Positions 43,951-54,042 are shown, counted from the first letter of the stretch. The stretch is DNA of 54,715 bases from Clostridiales bacterium UBA4080 (GCA_002381865.1 DFYO01000039.1:40029-94743), one strand, 5' to 3'. Program-made: numbers and translations. The notes: generated by a model not told the origin, from the letters alone.

Positions 43951-43980
43951 TTGATTTTATTACACTTTTCACTGTATAAT
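43951..43980 (+). promoter_or_regulatory. Promoter of the fapA-GAF operon
   Basis: TTGATT (43951-43956) and TATAAT (43975-43980) are separated by 18 bases on the plus strand, 60 bases before the fapA start. The boxes match the sigma-A consensus in four and six positions. Confidence 0.68.
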
Positions 43981-44040
43981 TAAACTACTAATAAATATTG
44001 TCTTATAGCATACCAACAACCTTTTGAGGAGGTAATTAAA

Positions 44041-45636
44041 TTGTTCAACGACATCCTGTTTAAAAATGAAAATGTCGAAATTATTCTTGAAGAAGAACAA
44101 GTTTATATTAAGGTTTTGCAAAAAAAATATGAGCTTTCCGAATTCCAAGAGGTTCTGAATCAATTTCCCCGTATTAAAATAACTCAGTTTATAGCATTAA
44201 AATCTGCTCTTGCCAATGCCATAGAACAGCTGGTTAATATTGGAGAATACAAGCCTATAGTAGAATTATCCGTTAGCAATGATAATCTTAAGGCCTATGC
44301 TTTCTTAAATGTCACAGAAAAAGAATTTGATAACTTTGATAAAAAGGATTTTATCGAGCTTATTGTAGACGCATGCCGTGAAGCTGGCATTATTTTCGGA
44401 CTTGATTTCAATAAAATAATGCAAAATATGGTTCCTTTAGAAAAATTCACAATAGCAACAGGACTACTTCCAGTTCCCGGTGATGACGCAATAATTACTT
44501 TATATGAAATAGATGAGGTCAAGCCTCAGGTATTTGATGATGGAAAGGTTAATCATTATGAATTGAATCTGATTAATAAGGTTGAAAAGGGCGATTGGGT
44601 TGGTGAGCGAATCGAACCAACATTTGGAATCCCTGGTAAATCTGTGTATGGAGCTTTGGTACCCTCCATCCCTGGAAAGCAAAAAAAACTTGTTTATGAC
44701 AAAAAAACAATTATGGAGATGCTTTCTGAGGATGAAACCAAAACCACTCTTACTTCCAAACGTATTGGTGCTGTAGTATATGAAAACGGTATTTTATCGG
44801 TATGTAACTATCTTGAAATTGATGGCAAGGTATCCTTTGAAACTGGTAATATTGATTTTGATGGCCATGTCGATGTAAAAAATTCCGTAGAGGACAATTT
44901 TTCCGTGCGTGCAGATCAAAACATCCAGATTATGGGCAAAATAGGCTTAGGCGGAATTGATACAATTGAAAGCCGCGAAGGAAGCATATATATCAGAGGC
45001 GGAATTGCAGGGAAAAATAAAGCTAAAATCATCTGCGACGGTGACTTGTATACTAAATTTGCTGCTGATTGTACAATTGAATGCAATGGCTCTGTTAATA
45101 TTGGCTACTATGCTATGAACACTAACATCAAAGCTAAAGAAGTAATCCTAGAATCAATGAATAGCAAAATCATTGGTGGTACAATAGATGCAACTGTTCG
45201 AGTAGTTGCTGGAGAAATCGGAAGCAAGGCTGAGGTTCATACCAAAGTCAAAGTACGCGGCTTTAACCGTCTTGAATATAAAGAAGAATACGATAATATC
45301 AATCAGATGATTGATACGACTCGTGATCAGATTACCTACCTCAATCAAAAGCTGGCAATATTTTCTCCTAATGATTTAGATGCCAAGCAAAAGCAAATTT
45401 TGGCTGATTTAGAATCTGCTTACGAAGCCTTAAACAAACAATTGAAAATGTTAATTGAAAAAAAGAAAAAATATATTTCATATCTTCATAGTAAGGGTGA
45501 CGGAGAAATCCAAGTCAACAAAGCACTTTACTCAAACGTTATACTTGAAATAAACAACCATCGCCATATTGTTGATAAAACTTATACATCTCCTATTTCT
45601 TATTATGTATTAAATGATGAATTAAAAACAACTTAA
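44041..45636 (+). CDS. FapA / DUF342 family protein
   Basis: This 531-residue protein is of the DUF342/FapA type. An N-terminal region is followed by KVEKGDWVGERIEPTFGIPG, and by a repetitive beta-helix-like part (SFETGNIDFDGHVDVKNSVED, GSIYIRGGIAGKNKAKIICD, KAEVHTKVKVRG). A coiled coil lies near residues 420-490. Family members have been linked to polar localisation, flagellar assembly and signalling, but the biochemical role is not settled. It starts with TTG at 44041, supported by GAGGAGG just before it. No flagellar genes are in the window. The GAF protein gene follows after only 10 bases. Confidence 0.88.
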   Translation: MFNDILFKNENVEIILEEEQVYIKVLQKKYELSEFQEVLNQFPRIKITQFIALKSALANAIEQLVNIGEYKPIVELSVSNDNLKAYAFLNVTEKEFDNFDKKDFIELIVDACREAGIIFGLDFNKIMQNMVPLEKFTIATGLLPVPGDDAIITLYEIDEVKPQVFDDGKVNHYELNLINKVEKGDWVGERIEPTFGIPGKSVYGALVPSIPGKQKKLVYDKKTIMEMLSEDETKTTLTSKRIGAVVYENGILSVCNYLEIDGKVSFETGNIDFDGHVDVKNSVEDNFSVRADQNIQIMGKIGLGGIDTIESREGSIYIRGGIAGKNKAKIICDGDLYTKFAADCTIECNGSVNIGYYAMNTNIKAKEVILESMNSKIIGGTIDATVRVVAGEIGSKAEVHTKVKVRGFNRLEYKEEYDNINQMIDTTRDQITYLNQKLAIFSPNDLDAKQKQILADLESAYEALNKQLKMLIEKKKKYISYLHSKGDGEIQVNKALYSNVILEINNHRHIVDKTYTSPISYYVLNDELKTT

Positions 45637-45646
45637 GGGGGCTATT

Positions 45647-47563
45647 ATGAATCAAAAAGAACTTAAAAATTCCCTATCTAAAAAAATAGAAAGTGAAAAC
45701 AACAACATAAAATTCAGCGGTCTTATAAGCGCAATTGAATTTTTTTCTCAACGCTTTGAACTCGATCAGCTTATTTCCTTTGCTTTTGAATTTTCAGATT
45801 CCCTACTCAAGCCTGACAAGATGGTGTTATGGTACCACAAAGCAGAAAGCTATATTATTCATTCTAGTAAAGAATATGATATTCCTTTTTCCTTTGATTA
45901 TTATGAGAAATATAATCAAATAGTATATTTTCATGCAGGTCTTATGTACGAAAAGCAAGTTACAACTCTGTTGCCTCCAGATATTCAAAGCATCTATCAG
46001 CCGGATTTTTGTATACCTCTTATAATGGATAAGAGTTTTTTTGGATTAATTGCTCTTAAACGAAACGAAAAAAACCCATTTACCCCTGAAGATGAAATAA
46101 TTGCAACAGCTTTGATGAACTTATTATCAACTGCTTTAACTAATTATGACAGCTATAAGCTATTAGAAACAACGAAGGCAAAGCTAGATGAAAAGATTTT
46201 TAATCTTTTTGCAATCAATCATTCCACTAAAGCTCTATTAAGCCAATTATCACTGAGCGGACTTTGTGAACTTGCAATCAGTGTTTTTTCTGAACTAACT
46301 CAGAGTAGTTTTACAACTTTTTTTATCAAGGATCAAATCAGTGAGAATTTTCAACTTATGAGCTATAAGCATGTTTCTCAATATGATTTGAATTTAGATA
46401 TTACTCTTTTTCCGGATAAAGATAATCTATTGCTTTTACCCGTTGTAGTTGATATGACAAAACCTAAATCTGCTGAGCTTTTTTCTTCATTGTTTTTTAA
46501 TGGTAAGGAAATCATAAAAAAAATCAATCCTCAGTATATTATTCTGTTAAAAAAAGATAACCAGCTGCTTGGTTTTGTTACTCTAGGCGCAAAAGTTAAT
46601 GACACTCATTATGAAAACAGTATTTTTGAACTGGTTGAAAGCTTAGCTTCTGCAACCTATATTGCAATAAGCAATGCAATACATATCGAAAAAATCGAAG
46701 CTCAAAAAAATATTATCAATTTGAAATTCAAAGAGCTCCAGCGCCTTAACCAGCTTATGAAGAATATGAATAGTGCTCAAACCTATGATCAAGTTATTAC
46801 TTTAGTAATGAACACCTTAAATATATCCTTTGGTATTGATATGGGCTTTTTAGCTTTGTACGATGCCGAAAACAAGCAATTCCAAATTGCAAATTCTGTA
46901 AATATGAAAAAAACCTTCAAAAAATTTAAAGTGTCAAACGATTTGCTTCCTCTTTTTTCAGGTGAAATAATACTTAAATATGAAGAAAACGAAGCCACTA
47001 CTTTTTTTGGAGCATCAGCCGAGAAGGCTTACACTAAACCTGTAAACGGTTTGATTTTACTACCTATTTTTATTAAAAATGTTGATATTGAATTAATAGG
47101 CTGTATAGCTTTATTAAACAAACGTTCTGCAGTTCTAATAAGTGATGAAGATTTAGTATCATATGATTCAATTGCTAATCATGTTGCCCCTGTTATTCAT
47201 CAGCTGCTTTACGCAGATTCAATCAAAAACCTATATAAACCTGATTATTCTGAGCTGTTTATCAAAAAAATATCTCAGCAAATTACAGAAGCAGCGGATT
47301 TCAGCTTAGACTTGTATGTAGCTCATATTTCTCACAAATCTCCCGTTTGCTTTACAGAATTGCCTATAGTTTCTGATCTCAATCTAAGATTTAAGAATAT
47401 ATATCCTGTAGACAAACGTACTGTATTTTTATATACGAACGATGCAACTATCATTGATGAACTTGAACTGTTTATGTCTGCAAATCCTGAATACGAGATG
47501 AAGGTTTATTCTAACCTGAAGGATTTTAATAACCTACAAAGCTTTATTGAGCTTTTTCAATAG
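45647..47563 (+). CDS. Multi-GAF-domain protein without an output domain
   Basis: This 638-residue cytoplasmic protein appears to have three GAF domains, at roughly residues 22-175, 205-350 and 372-525. Markers are IPLIMDKSFFGLIALK, LLGFVTLGAK and ILLPIFIKNV near the ends of successive domains. A C-terminal region of about 110 residues (QQITEAADFSLDLYVAHISH onward) lacks motifs of histidine kinases, GGDEF, EAL, HD-GYP or PP2C domains. GAF domains bind small ligands such as cyclic nucleotides. The gene follows fapA at a 10-base distance with an AAGGGGG site and ends at a terminator, so FapA is the obvious partner. Confidence 0.75.
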   Translation: MNQKELKNSLSKKIESENNNIKFSGLISAIEFFSQRFELDQLISFAFEFSDSLLKPDKMVLWYHKAESYIIHSSKEYDIPFSFDYYEKYNQIVYFHAGLMYEKQVTTLLPPDIQSIYQPDFCIPLIMDKSFFGLIALKRNEKNPFTPEDEIIATALMNLLSTALTNYDSYKLLETTKAKLDEKIFNLFAINHSTKALLSQLSLSGLCELAISVFSELTQSSFTTFFIKDQISENFQLMSYKHVSQYDLNLDITLFPDKDNLLLLPVVVDMTKPKSAELFSSLFFNGKEIIKKINPQYIILLKKDNQLLGFVTLGAKVNDTHYENSIFELVESLASATYIAISNAIHIEKIEAQKNIINLKFKELQRLNQLMKNMNSAQTYDQVITLVMNTLNISFGIDMGFLALYDAENKQFQIANSVNMKKTFKKFKVSNDLLPLFSGEIILKYEENEATTFFGASAEKAYTKPVNGLILLPIFIKNVDIELIGCIALLNKRSAVLISDEDLVSYDSIANHVAPVIHQLLYADSIKNLYKPDYSELFIKKISQQITEAADFSLDLYVAHISHKSPVCFTELPIVSDLNLRFKNIYPVDKRTVFLYTNDATIIDELELFMSANPEYEMKVYSNLKDFNNLQSFIELFQ

Positions 47564-47598
47564 CACTTACATAGGACTATTTATTTTATATCTATAAT

Positions 47599-47640
47599 AA
47601 ATCGCCCTAGAACTAATACTTTTAGTTCTAGGGCAATTTA
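47599..47640. terminator. Bidirectional intrinsic terminator between the GAF gene and radA
   Basis: GCCCTAGAACTAA (47604-47616) pairs with TTAGTTCTAGGGC (47622-47634), a 13-base-pair stem with a TACTT loop, extended by AAT/ATT after one mismatch. It ends two convergent genes. Confidence 0.9.
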
Positions 47641-47647
47641 TTTTGAA

Positions 47648-49015
47648 TTACATTAATCCGTTATTAATAGCTTCTCTGACGTAATCTACACCAATCACAT
47701 TAATGTCTTTAAATTTTTTCAAATTCTTCAAATTAGCCTTTGGAATAATACATTTTGTAAATCCCATTTTTTCTGCTTCAATAATTCTTTTTTCACAATT
47801 TGATATGCCTCTGACTTCCCCTGCTAGACCAACCTCTCCCATAATTATAGTCTTTTCATCAACTGCAATATTTTTAAAGCTTGATGCTATGGCTATTAAA
47901 ATGCCTAAATCCAATGATGGTTCTGATATTTTTATCCCACCTGCAATATTCACATAGCTATCGTAATTTCCTAGCTGCAAGCCTATTTTCTTTTCTAACA
48001 CTGCTATTAAAATATTAACCCTGTTAAAATCAGTTCCTGAAAATGCTCTTCTGGGCATTCCGAAGTTTGTAGGGCTAACTAATGCTTGCACCTCTACAAG
48101 CAAAGGTCTCGTTCCCTCCATACAACAGGTTACAATTGATCCTGCTTCTCCAAGCGGTCGTCCAGTAAGCATATATTCAGATGGATTTTTCACCTCTGCC
48201 AAGCCATTGTTTCCCATTTCAAACACACCTATTTCATTTGTAGAACCAAATCTGTTTTTTACAGCCCTAAGTATTCTATAGGATGCGCTTCTTTCTCCCT
48301 CAAAATAAAGAACTGTATCAACCATGTGCTCAAGCACTCTTGGTCCTGCAATAGATCCGTCTTTTGTAACATGTCCTACAATAAATATAGAAATATTGTT
48401 GGTTTTACCAATTCTCATTAGCCTTGAAGTTATTTCTCTTACCTGAGAAACACTTCCTGGCGCTGATGCTACCTCTTCGTTATACATAGTTTGTATTGAA
48501 TCAACTATTAATATGTCAGGCATATTGTTTTTTATTACATTCTCAATTAAGGCAAGTGAGGTCTCTGCGTACAAGCGTAATGCTTCCCCTGAAAAGCCTA
48601 ATCTGTCCGCTCTCATTTTAATCTGTCTTAAGGATTCCTCTCCTGAAACATATAAAATCGTGCTATTGTTTTTACTTAAGCTTTGGCACATTTGAAGCAG
48701 TAATGTTGACTTTCCAATTCCTGGATCTCCTCCAACTAAAGTAAGTGAACCATTTACTATTCCGCCTCCCAAAACTCTGTCCAATTCTTCTATTCCTGTC
48801 TTTTTTCTATGCTCATTTTCTGTGTTTATTTTCGAAAGCACTTCCGGCTTATTATCTACAGTTAGTAAATCGTTTTTGTGCTGGCTATTATTCTTTTTGA
48901 GCTTAATTTCTTCCACAAAACTATTCCATGTATTACAGCCTGGACACTGTCCCATCCATTTTGCTGCTTCATAGCCACATTCCTGACAAACAAATATGTT
49001 TTTTGTTTTTGACAT
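47648..49015 (-). CDS. radA: DNA repair protein RadA
   Basis: This 455-residue RecA-like protein promotes branch migration in recombination. The zinc finger has cysteines at 10, 13, 24 and 27 (CQECGYEAAKWMGQCPGC). The Walker A motif is GGDPGIGKSTLLLQ, the RadA-specific VKNRFGSTNEIG is present, and the C-terminal Lon-like domain has MPRRAFSGTDFNRV and IMGEVGLAGEVRGI. The ATG at 49015 follows AAGGGG; an upstream in-frame start would add an unrelated tail. radA often lies near the clpC operon in Firmicutes, and here two genes lie between them. Confidence 0.96.
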   Translation of the reverse strand: MSKTKNIFVCQECGYEAAKWMGQCPGCNTWNSFVEEIKLKKNNSQHKNDLLTVDNKPEVLSKINTENEHRKKTGIEELDRVLGGGIVNGSLTLVGGDPGIGKSTLLLQMCQSLSKNNSTILYVSGEESLRQIKMRADRLGFSGEALRLYAETSLALIENVIKNNMPDILIVDSIQTMYNEEVASAPGSVSQVREITSRLMRIGKTNNISIFIVGHVTKDGSIAGPRVLEHMVDTVLYFEGERSASYRILRAVKNRFGSTNEIGVFEMGNNGLAEVKNPSEYMLTGRPLGEAGSIVTCCMEGTRPLLVEVQALVSPTNFGMPRRAFSGTDFNRVNILIAVLEKKIGLQLGNYDSYVNIAGGIKISEPSLDLGILIAIASSFKNIAVDEKTIIMGEVGLAGEVRGISNCEKRIIEAEKMGFTKCIIPKANLKNLKKFKDINVIGVDYVREAINNGLM

Positions 49016-49103
49016 TTTTATCCCCTTTCTAAACATATATAATACATTATACATACTTTATAGTATTTATGCTACCACTTGAACTTCAATTCATGGGCAG
49101 TTC

Positions 49104-49132
49104 TTGACCTAAAAAATCTCTTCGTGTATACT
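49104..49132 (+). promoter_or_regulatory. Promoter of the HAD phosphatase gene
   Basis: TTGACC (49104-49109) and TATACT (49127-49132) are 17 bases apart. Each matches five of six consensus positions. It lies 84 bases before the TTG start. Confidence 0.75.
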
Positions 49133-49216
49133 TTAATGTACTAAGTATTCTAGCTAATATTAATTTTTTGCTTTTTACCTATAACTTGATTGTTAAATAC
49201 TAATGAGGTGAATATT

Positions 49217-49954
49217 TTGAAAACAACAGCAGCATTTTTTGATATAGATGGTACCTTGTACCGTGAAGGTCTTATTACTGAAACCTTTAAAAAACTGGTT
49301 AAATCAGATATTATCAATAGCCAACGATGGTATAATGAGGTTAGAGACAAGTTCATCAAATGGGACAAAAGAATTGGAAATTATGATGATTATCTTCTGA
49401 AAATGGCAGAGATTTACACTGAAGCAATTAAGGGACTTCATAAAAGTCAGATTGAGTTTATTGCTCACAAAGTCATTGAACAAAAGGGCGACAGAGTATA
49501 TACATATACTAGGGATAAAATAAAATGGCATTTTGAACAAGGTCATACTGTTATCACAATTTCAGGCTCCCCGCAGGAGTTAGTTCGTGAAATGGCGATG
49601 AAGCATGGTTTTAGTGATTACATAGGCAGCAATTATATTACTGACGACAAAGATTTGTTTACTGGAGAAGTTGAACCTATGTGGGATAGTGATAACAAAA
49701 AAAAAGCACTTGATGCTTTTGTAGAAAAATATAACATAGACCTTTCCTCCTCTTATGCCTATGGTGATACTACTGGTGATTTTACCATGCTAAAAGAAGT
49801 AGCTCATCCTATAGCTATGAATCCTACCCGCGAGCTTATACAGCGTCTAATACACGATCCTGTAACAAGGGAAAAAATTCTAATTGTTGTAGAAAGGAAG
49901 GATATGATATATAAGCTAGACTCAAAATGTATTGACTGCTCTTTGTTTGAATAA
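49217..49954 (+). CDS. HAD-IB family phosphatase (SerB-like)
   Basis: This 245-residue haloacid dehalogenase has motif I FDIDGTL (nucleophile Asp), motif II ITISGSPQE, a later lysine (NKKKALDAF) and motif IV YGDTTGDFTML. The layout fits the IB subfamily that includes phosphoserine phosphatase and phosphatases of small phosphoesters. The substrate cannot be set from the sequence. The TTG at 49217 is taken as start because GAGGTG lies 8 bases before it and the nucleophile then falls at the normal distance; an in-frame ATG 27 bases upstream lacks a site. It is a single-gene unit. Confidence 0.87.
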   Translation: MKTTAAFFDIDGTLYREGLITETFKKLVKSDIINSQRWYNEVRDKFIKWDKRIGNYDDYLLKMAEIYTEAIKGLHKSQIEFIAHKVIEQKGDRVYTYTRDKIKWHFEQGHTVITISGSPQELVREMAMKHGFSDYIGSNYITDDKDLFTGEVEPMWDSDNKKKALDAFVEKYNIDLSSSYAYGDTTGDFTMLKEVAHPIAMNPTRELIQRLIHDPVTREKILIVVERKDMIYKLDSKCIDCSLFE

Positions 49955-49967
49955 TACAATTATCATA

Positions 49968-49999
49968 ATAAAAACCTTCTCTAGCGAGAAGGTTTTTAT
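49968..49999. terminator. Bidirectional intrinsic terminator
   Basis: ATAAAAACCTTCTC and GAGAAGGTTTTTAT form a perfect 14-base-pair stem around TAGC. It lies between the convergent HAD gene and the 136-residue gene and can end both. Confidence 0.92.
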
Positions 50000-50003
50000 A
50001 TGC

Positions 50004-50414
50004 TTATGCTTTTTTAATTGCTACCTTTTGTTTTCCGTTATTAAAATCCACACTGATATTTAACTTGCCTGCTAGATTTGATTTCATTTTTCCTAACTGA
50101 AGATCATCAATAAATACTTTGTATTCTTGTTCAGCCTCTAGCTCAATAGTGATTTGTGCATCCTCAGCTCCCTCAACAAAAAAGCTTAATTCCTTTTCCT
50201 TTTGAGTAAAGCCAAATACTGCAGTACCTGGAATTGATTCATATAATAACTGACTATTTTTTTCAAGTCTTGTAACTTCACTATATGTTTTTACCTTATA
50301 CACATCACCATCAACTTCAAAGTCCTCTTTCTTCTGCTTAGAGTCTGCTTTATAATTTCCAAAGCTCAATGCTCCATCTTCCTCAACTCTAATTATTTCT
50401 TCTATACCAGCCAT
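50004..50414 (-). CDS. Hypothetical protein, 136 residues
   Basis: I do not recognise a characterised family. The product is acidic and mostly beta-strand in pattern (MAGIEEIIRVEEDGALSFGN; VYKVKTYSEVTRLEKN; VFGFTQKEKELSFFVEGAED) and ends in a lysine-rich strand. It has no signal peptide, membrane segment or Cys. The ATG follows GGAGGGTC. It lies about 90 bases after clpC on the same strand, so it could be read through from the mcsA-mcsB-clpC operon. Confidence 0.75.
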   Translation of the reverse strand: MAGIEEIIRVEEDGALSFGNYKADSKQKKEDFEVDGDVYKVKTYSEVTRLEKNSQLLYESIPGTAVFGFTQKEKELSFFVEGAEDAQITIELEAEQEYKVFIDDLQLGKMKSNLAGKLNISVDFNNGKQKVAIKKA

Positions 50415-50500
50415 TTAAAAGACCCTCCTAATTTTGTCGATAAGTGTTGATTATGTTCATTATATATTATTTCCAAATTAAATACCAGCACATTCTTAAA

Positions 50501-52936
50501 TTATTCGTCTTTTTCAAATGTCAGTTCTTTTTCAAGGGCATTAATCCTGATTTTATCACCTTCTTTGAAAATACCATCTAATATTTTCTCTGCCAATTTG
50601 TCTTCAATTTTTGACTGAATAGCTCTTTTCAATGGTCTAGCACCATAATTCTTATCAAAGCCTTCCTCTGCAATTAGTGCAACTGCTTCATCTGTCATTC
50701 TTACATCAATATTCATATTTTTCTTAAGTCTTTTTGATAAGGCCTTAAATAGAATGGATACGATTTCAAGCACATTTTCTTTAGATAATGAATGAAATAC
50801 AATTACCTCGTCAATTCTGTTTAAAAACTCAGGTCTAAAAAGCTTCTTAACTTCATCCATTACACTTTTTTTCATATCAGAGTAGCTTTTCTTCTCATCC
50901 TCTGTGTTTGAAAATCCTAAAATTTTTGGTTCTACAATATTTCTAGCCCCCAGATTTGAGGTCATAATAATTACAGTATTTTTAAAGTTAATTTTTCTAC
51001 CCTGTGAATCTGTAATATGACCATCATCTAAAACCTGAAGCAAGGTATTAAATACATCTGGATGTGCCTTTTCAACTTCATCAAACAATAATACCGAATA
51101 AGGCTTCCTCCTTATTTTTTCACTTAGCTGTCCACCCTCATCATAGCCCACATATCCTGGAGGTGAACCAATAAGCTTTGAAATGCTGTGTTTTTCCATA
51201 TATTCTGACATGTCAACTCTTATTAATGCAGACTCATCTCCAAAAAGGGTTTCTGCTAAGACCTTTGACAGCTCAGTTTTCCCAACGCCTGTTGGCCCTA
51301 AGAATAAAAACGAACCTACTGGACGATTTGGATCCTTTAAGCCTACTCTTCCTCTTCTTATTGCTTTGGCAATAGCTATAACGGCTTCCTCTTGCCCTAC
51401 AATTTTTTCATGCAGAACAACTTCAAGATTTTTCAATCTTTCTCCTTCTTCCTCAGACAGCTTTTTAATAGGAATTGAAGTCCATGTTGAAATTATTTCA
51501 GCAATTTCATCTGCATTAACAACCTGATCTGCTCTAGAATTCTTTGACTGCCATTCAAGCTTAGCATTTTCAAGCTTTTCCTGTATCTGATTTTGCTTTT
51601 GTTTTATTTCGCCAGCCTTTTCATAAGCTTCATTTTTTATTGCATTAAGCTTTTCTTCTTCTAAAAGCTCCAAGCTATCTTCCATTTCTTTAATATTAGG
51701 CGGTGCTACAAAGGTGCTTAACCTAACCTTTGAGCAGGCTTCATCTAAAACATCTATTGCCTTATCAGGCAAAAATCTATCATTTATATATCGGCTAGAA
51801 AGCTTTACAGCGGCATTGACTGCATCATCGGTAATAACAACTCCATGATGCTTTTCATACATTGCTTTTAAGCCTCTTAATATTTCTATTGCCTCTTCCT
51901 CTGTTGGCTCATTGACTGTTACTGGCTGAAATCTTCTTTCCAGCGCTGAATCCTTTTCAATGTACTTACGGTATTCATTTAATGTTGTTGCTCCAATAAG
52001 CTGAAGCTCTCCTCTTGCAAGTGATGGCTTTAATATATTTGATGCATCTAATGTTCCTTCTGCCGAACCAGCTCCTACAATTGTATGCAGCTCATCAATA
52101 AATAGTATAACATCCCCTGATGCTACAATTTCAGCAATTGCCTTTTTAATTCTTTCTTCAAATTCTCCACGATACTTAGAGCCTGCAACCATTGAAGAAA
52201 GGTCTAAATTAACAACTCTTTTGTTTTTTAAAAGTTCTGGTATATCTCCAATAGCAATTTTTTGCGCAAGTCCTTCAGCAATTGCAGTTTTTCCAACTCC
52301 TGGCTCTCCAATTAGGCATGGATTATTTTTAGTTCTTCTGCTTAAAATTTGAATAACTCTTTCTATCTCTTTGTCTCTTCCAATAATCGGATCAAATTTG
52401 TGTTCTTTTGCCAGTTTAGTTAAGTCTCTGCTATATTGATCAAGTACAGGCGTATCTGAACCCTGTGCTTCCTGATTTTGAGATAATTTAGGACTGTTAG
52501 TTTCCTGGCCTAATGACTTAATAATATCTTGATATATTTTCTGTTTAGAGCCTCCTAGAATTTCAATCAGCTTGGTTGCCATAGAATCGCTTTCTCTTAG
52601 AAGAGCAATTAAGATATGCTCTGTTCCAATAAGCTTTGTATTCATATTTAGCGCTTCTCGCAAGCTCATTTCCAGAATTTTTTCTACTCTTGGGGTGAAT
52701 TCTCCTCCATTTGAAACCTGAACTGAATTACCCACTAAAACTTCTTTGATTTTGTCTTCCACTGTTTCATAAGTAAGTCCTTGGTTTTTTAAAGCGTAGG
52801 CCGCTACCCCTTCGCCTTCCTTTAATAAACCTAAAAGCAAATGCTCTGTTCCTACATAATCATGTCCCAATTCCTTTGCTATTTCTCTAGAATACTGAAT
52901 TGCCTGTTGTGCTTTTTCCGTAAATCTTCCCATCAT
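50501..52936 (-). CDS. clpC: AAA+ chaperone ClpC
   Basis: This 811-residue Hsp100 unfoldase feeds ClpP. It has the N-terminal repeat domain (FTEKAQQAIQYSREIAKELG), a first AAA domain with GEPGVGKTAIAEGLAQK, and a middle region with a UVR-like coiled coil (EKLNAIKNEAYEKAGEIKQK). The second AAA domain has GPTGVGKTELSKVL, and a C-terminal D2-small domain follows. By family knowledge it degrades arginine-phosphorylated proteins marked by McsB. Two ATG codons stand in tandem at the start (52936 and 52933); either is possible. It is preceded by mcsB and mcsA in the classical order. Confidence 0.96.
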   Translation of the reverse strand: MMGRFTEKAQQAIQYSREIAKELGHDYVGTEHLLLGLLKEGEGVAAYALKNQGLTYETVEDKIKEVLVGNSVQVSNGGEFTPRVEKILEMSLREALNMNTKLIGTEHILIALLRESDSMATKLIEILGGSKQKIYQDIIKSLGQETNSPKLSQNQEAQGSDTPVLDQYSRDLTKLAKEHKFDPIIGRDKEIERVIQILSRRTKNNPCLIGEPGVGKTAIAEGLAQKIAIGDIPELLKNKRVVNLDLSSMVAGSKYRGEFEERIKKAIAEIVASGDVILFIDELHTIVGAGSAEGTLDASNILKPSLARGELQLIGATTLNEYRKYIEKDSALERRFQPVTVNEPTEEEAIEILRGLKAMYEKHHGVVITDDAVNAAVKLSSRYINDRFLPDKAIDVLDEACSKVRLSTFVAPPNIKEMEDSLELLEEEKLNAIKNEAYEKAGEIKQKQNQIQEKLENAKLEWQSKNSRADQVVNADEIAEIISTWTSIPIKKLSEEEGERLKNLEVVLHEKIVGQEEAVIAIAKAIRRGRVGLKDPNRPVGSFLFLGPTGVGKTELSKVLAETLFGDESALIRVDMSEYMEKHSISKLIGSPPGYVGYDEGGQLSEKIRRKPYSVLLFDEVEKAHPDVFNTLLQVLDDGHITDSQGRKINFKNTVIIMTSNLGARNIVEPKILGFSNTEDEKKSYSDMKKSVMDEVKKLFRPEFLNRIDEVIVFHSLSKENVLEIVSILFKALSKRLKKNMNIDVRMTDEAVALIAEEGFDKNYGARPLKRAIQSKIEDKLAEKILDGIFKEGDKIRINALEKELTFEKDE

Positions 52937-52997
52937 AATGTCTTCCTCCTTGCCGTCTTCGACACTTTATATATTTATGTAAATATAAGATAAACTC

Positions 52998-54041
52998 TTA
53001 CTTAATAAGATTAGCTATATGCTCTCTAACAAAATCAGCCCTTGCTATATCTCGTTCCTTTAAGGATAAGTTTTTCATTTCTATTTTCTGCAGATTAGCC
53101 GGCTGAATACAAGTCATAAGTTCAAAAATATTAATGGTTTTATCTCCTATAATATTTAATATTCCTAGCTCCACTCCAAGCTTAATATCTGAAAGCAGAG
53201 TCATTGCCTCCTTTGAAGAAAGTACTCTTGCATTACATAGTATACCATATGACCTGTAAATTGCATCCTCAAATTCTAATCTTCTTTCATTTAAAAATTT
53301 ATTTCTTACAACCAATTCTTGATCTACAATCTGCATAGTTACCGTTGTTAGATTATCTATTATCTCTTGTTCATTTACTCCTAATGTCAGTTGATTGGAT
53401 ATTTGAAAAATACTGCCCTGCGCCTCTGACCCTTCTCCATAAATCCCTCTGACAGTTAATCCGAACTTACTAACAGCATCTAATAGAAATTTCAGTTGTC
53501 CAGAGGTCTCAAGTGCTGGTAAATGAACCATGTAGGATGCTCTTAAGCCTGTTCCTAAATTAGTCAGACAAGCTGTCAAAAATCCAAGCTTTTCATCAAA
53601 CGCATAGGTCAGTTTTTCTGAAAGCAAATCATCTACCTTATTGGCATTATCAAGAGCATCCGAAAGATTCATTCCAGTTTCTAAGGATTGAATCCTAATA
53701 TGATCTTCTTCATTAATCATAATGCTGATACTCTCATCCTTAGATAAAATAAGGGATGTCGGTCTTTTCATGCTTATAAAATGCGGACTTATTACATGTC
53801 TTTCCATCATTGCCATTTTTTCAACCTGCTTAATTTCCTGCATGTTAATAAGCTCAAAAAAATCATTCGTATATTCATTAGCAGAAAACATTGCTTGATT
53901 TATTTGATTAACCATGAGCTCTGCCTCATAATCACCAATAGAATTTGGAAAGGGATAATTCATCAAATTCCTTGCAAGTCTTATTCTGCTAGAAATAATA
54001 ACTCCATTGCAATTATTGTTACACTTTTCATACCATTTCAT
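52998..54041 (-). CDS. mcsB: Protein arginine kinase McsB
   Basis: This 347-residue kinase is related to creatine and arginine kinases and phosphorylates arginine side chains to mark proteins for ClpC-ClpP. It begins MKWYEKCNNNC, then VIISSRIRLARNLMNYPFP, the key nucleotide-binding block, with ERHVISPHF and YGEGSEAQGSIFQISNQ later. The start at 54041 overlaps the mcsA stop region and follows AAGGAGAG by 9 bases. A longer in-frame form would run backwards through mcsA and is rejected. McsA is its activator and is encoded directly upstream. Confidence 0.95.
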   Translation of the reverse strand: MKWYEKCNNNCNGVIISSRIRLARNLMNYPFPNSIGDYEAELMVNQINQAMFSANEYTNDFFELINMQEIKQVEKMAMMERHVISPHFISMKRPTSLILSKDESISIMINEEDHIRIQSLETGMNLSDALDNANKVDDLLSEKLTYAFDEKLGFLTACLTNLGTGLRASYMVHLPALETSGQLKFLLDAVSKFGLTVRGIYGEGSEAQGSIFQISNQLTLGVNEQEIIDNLTTVTMQIVDQELVVRNKFLNERRLEFEDAIYRSYGILCNARVLSSKEAMTLLSDIKLGVELGILNIIGDKTINIFELMTCIQPANLQKIEMKNLSLKERDIARADFVREHIANLIK

Positions 54042-54042
54042 A

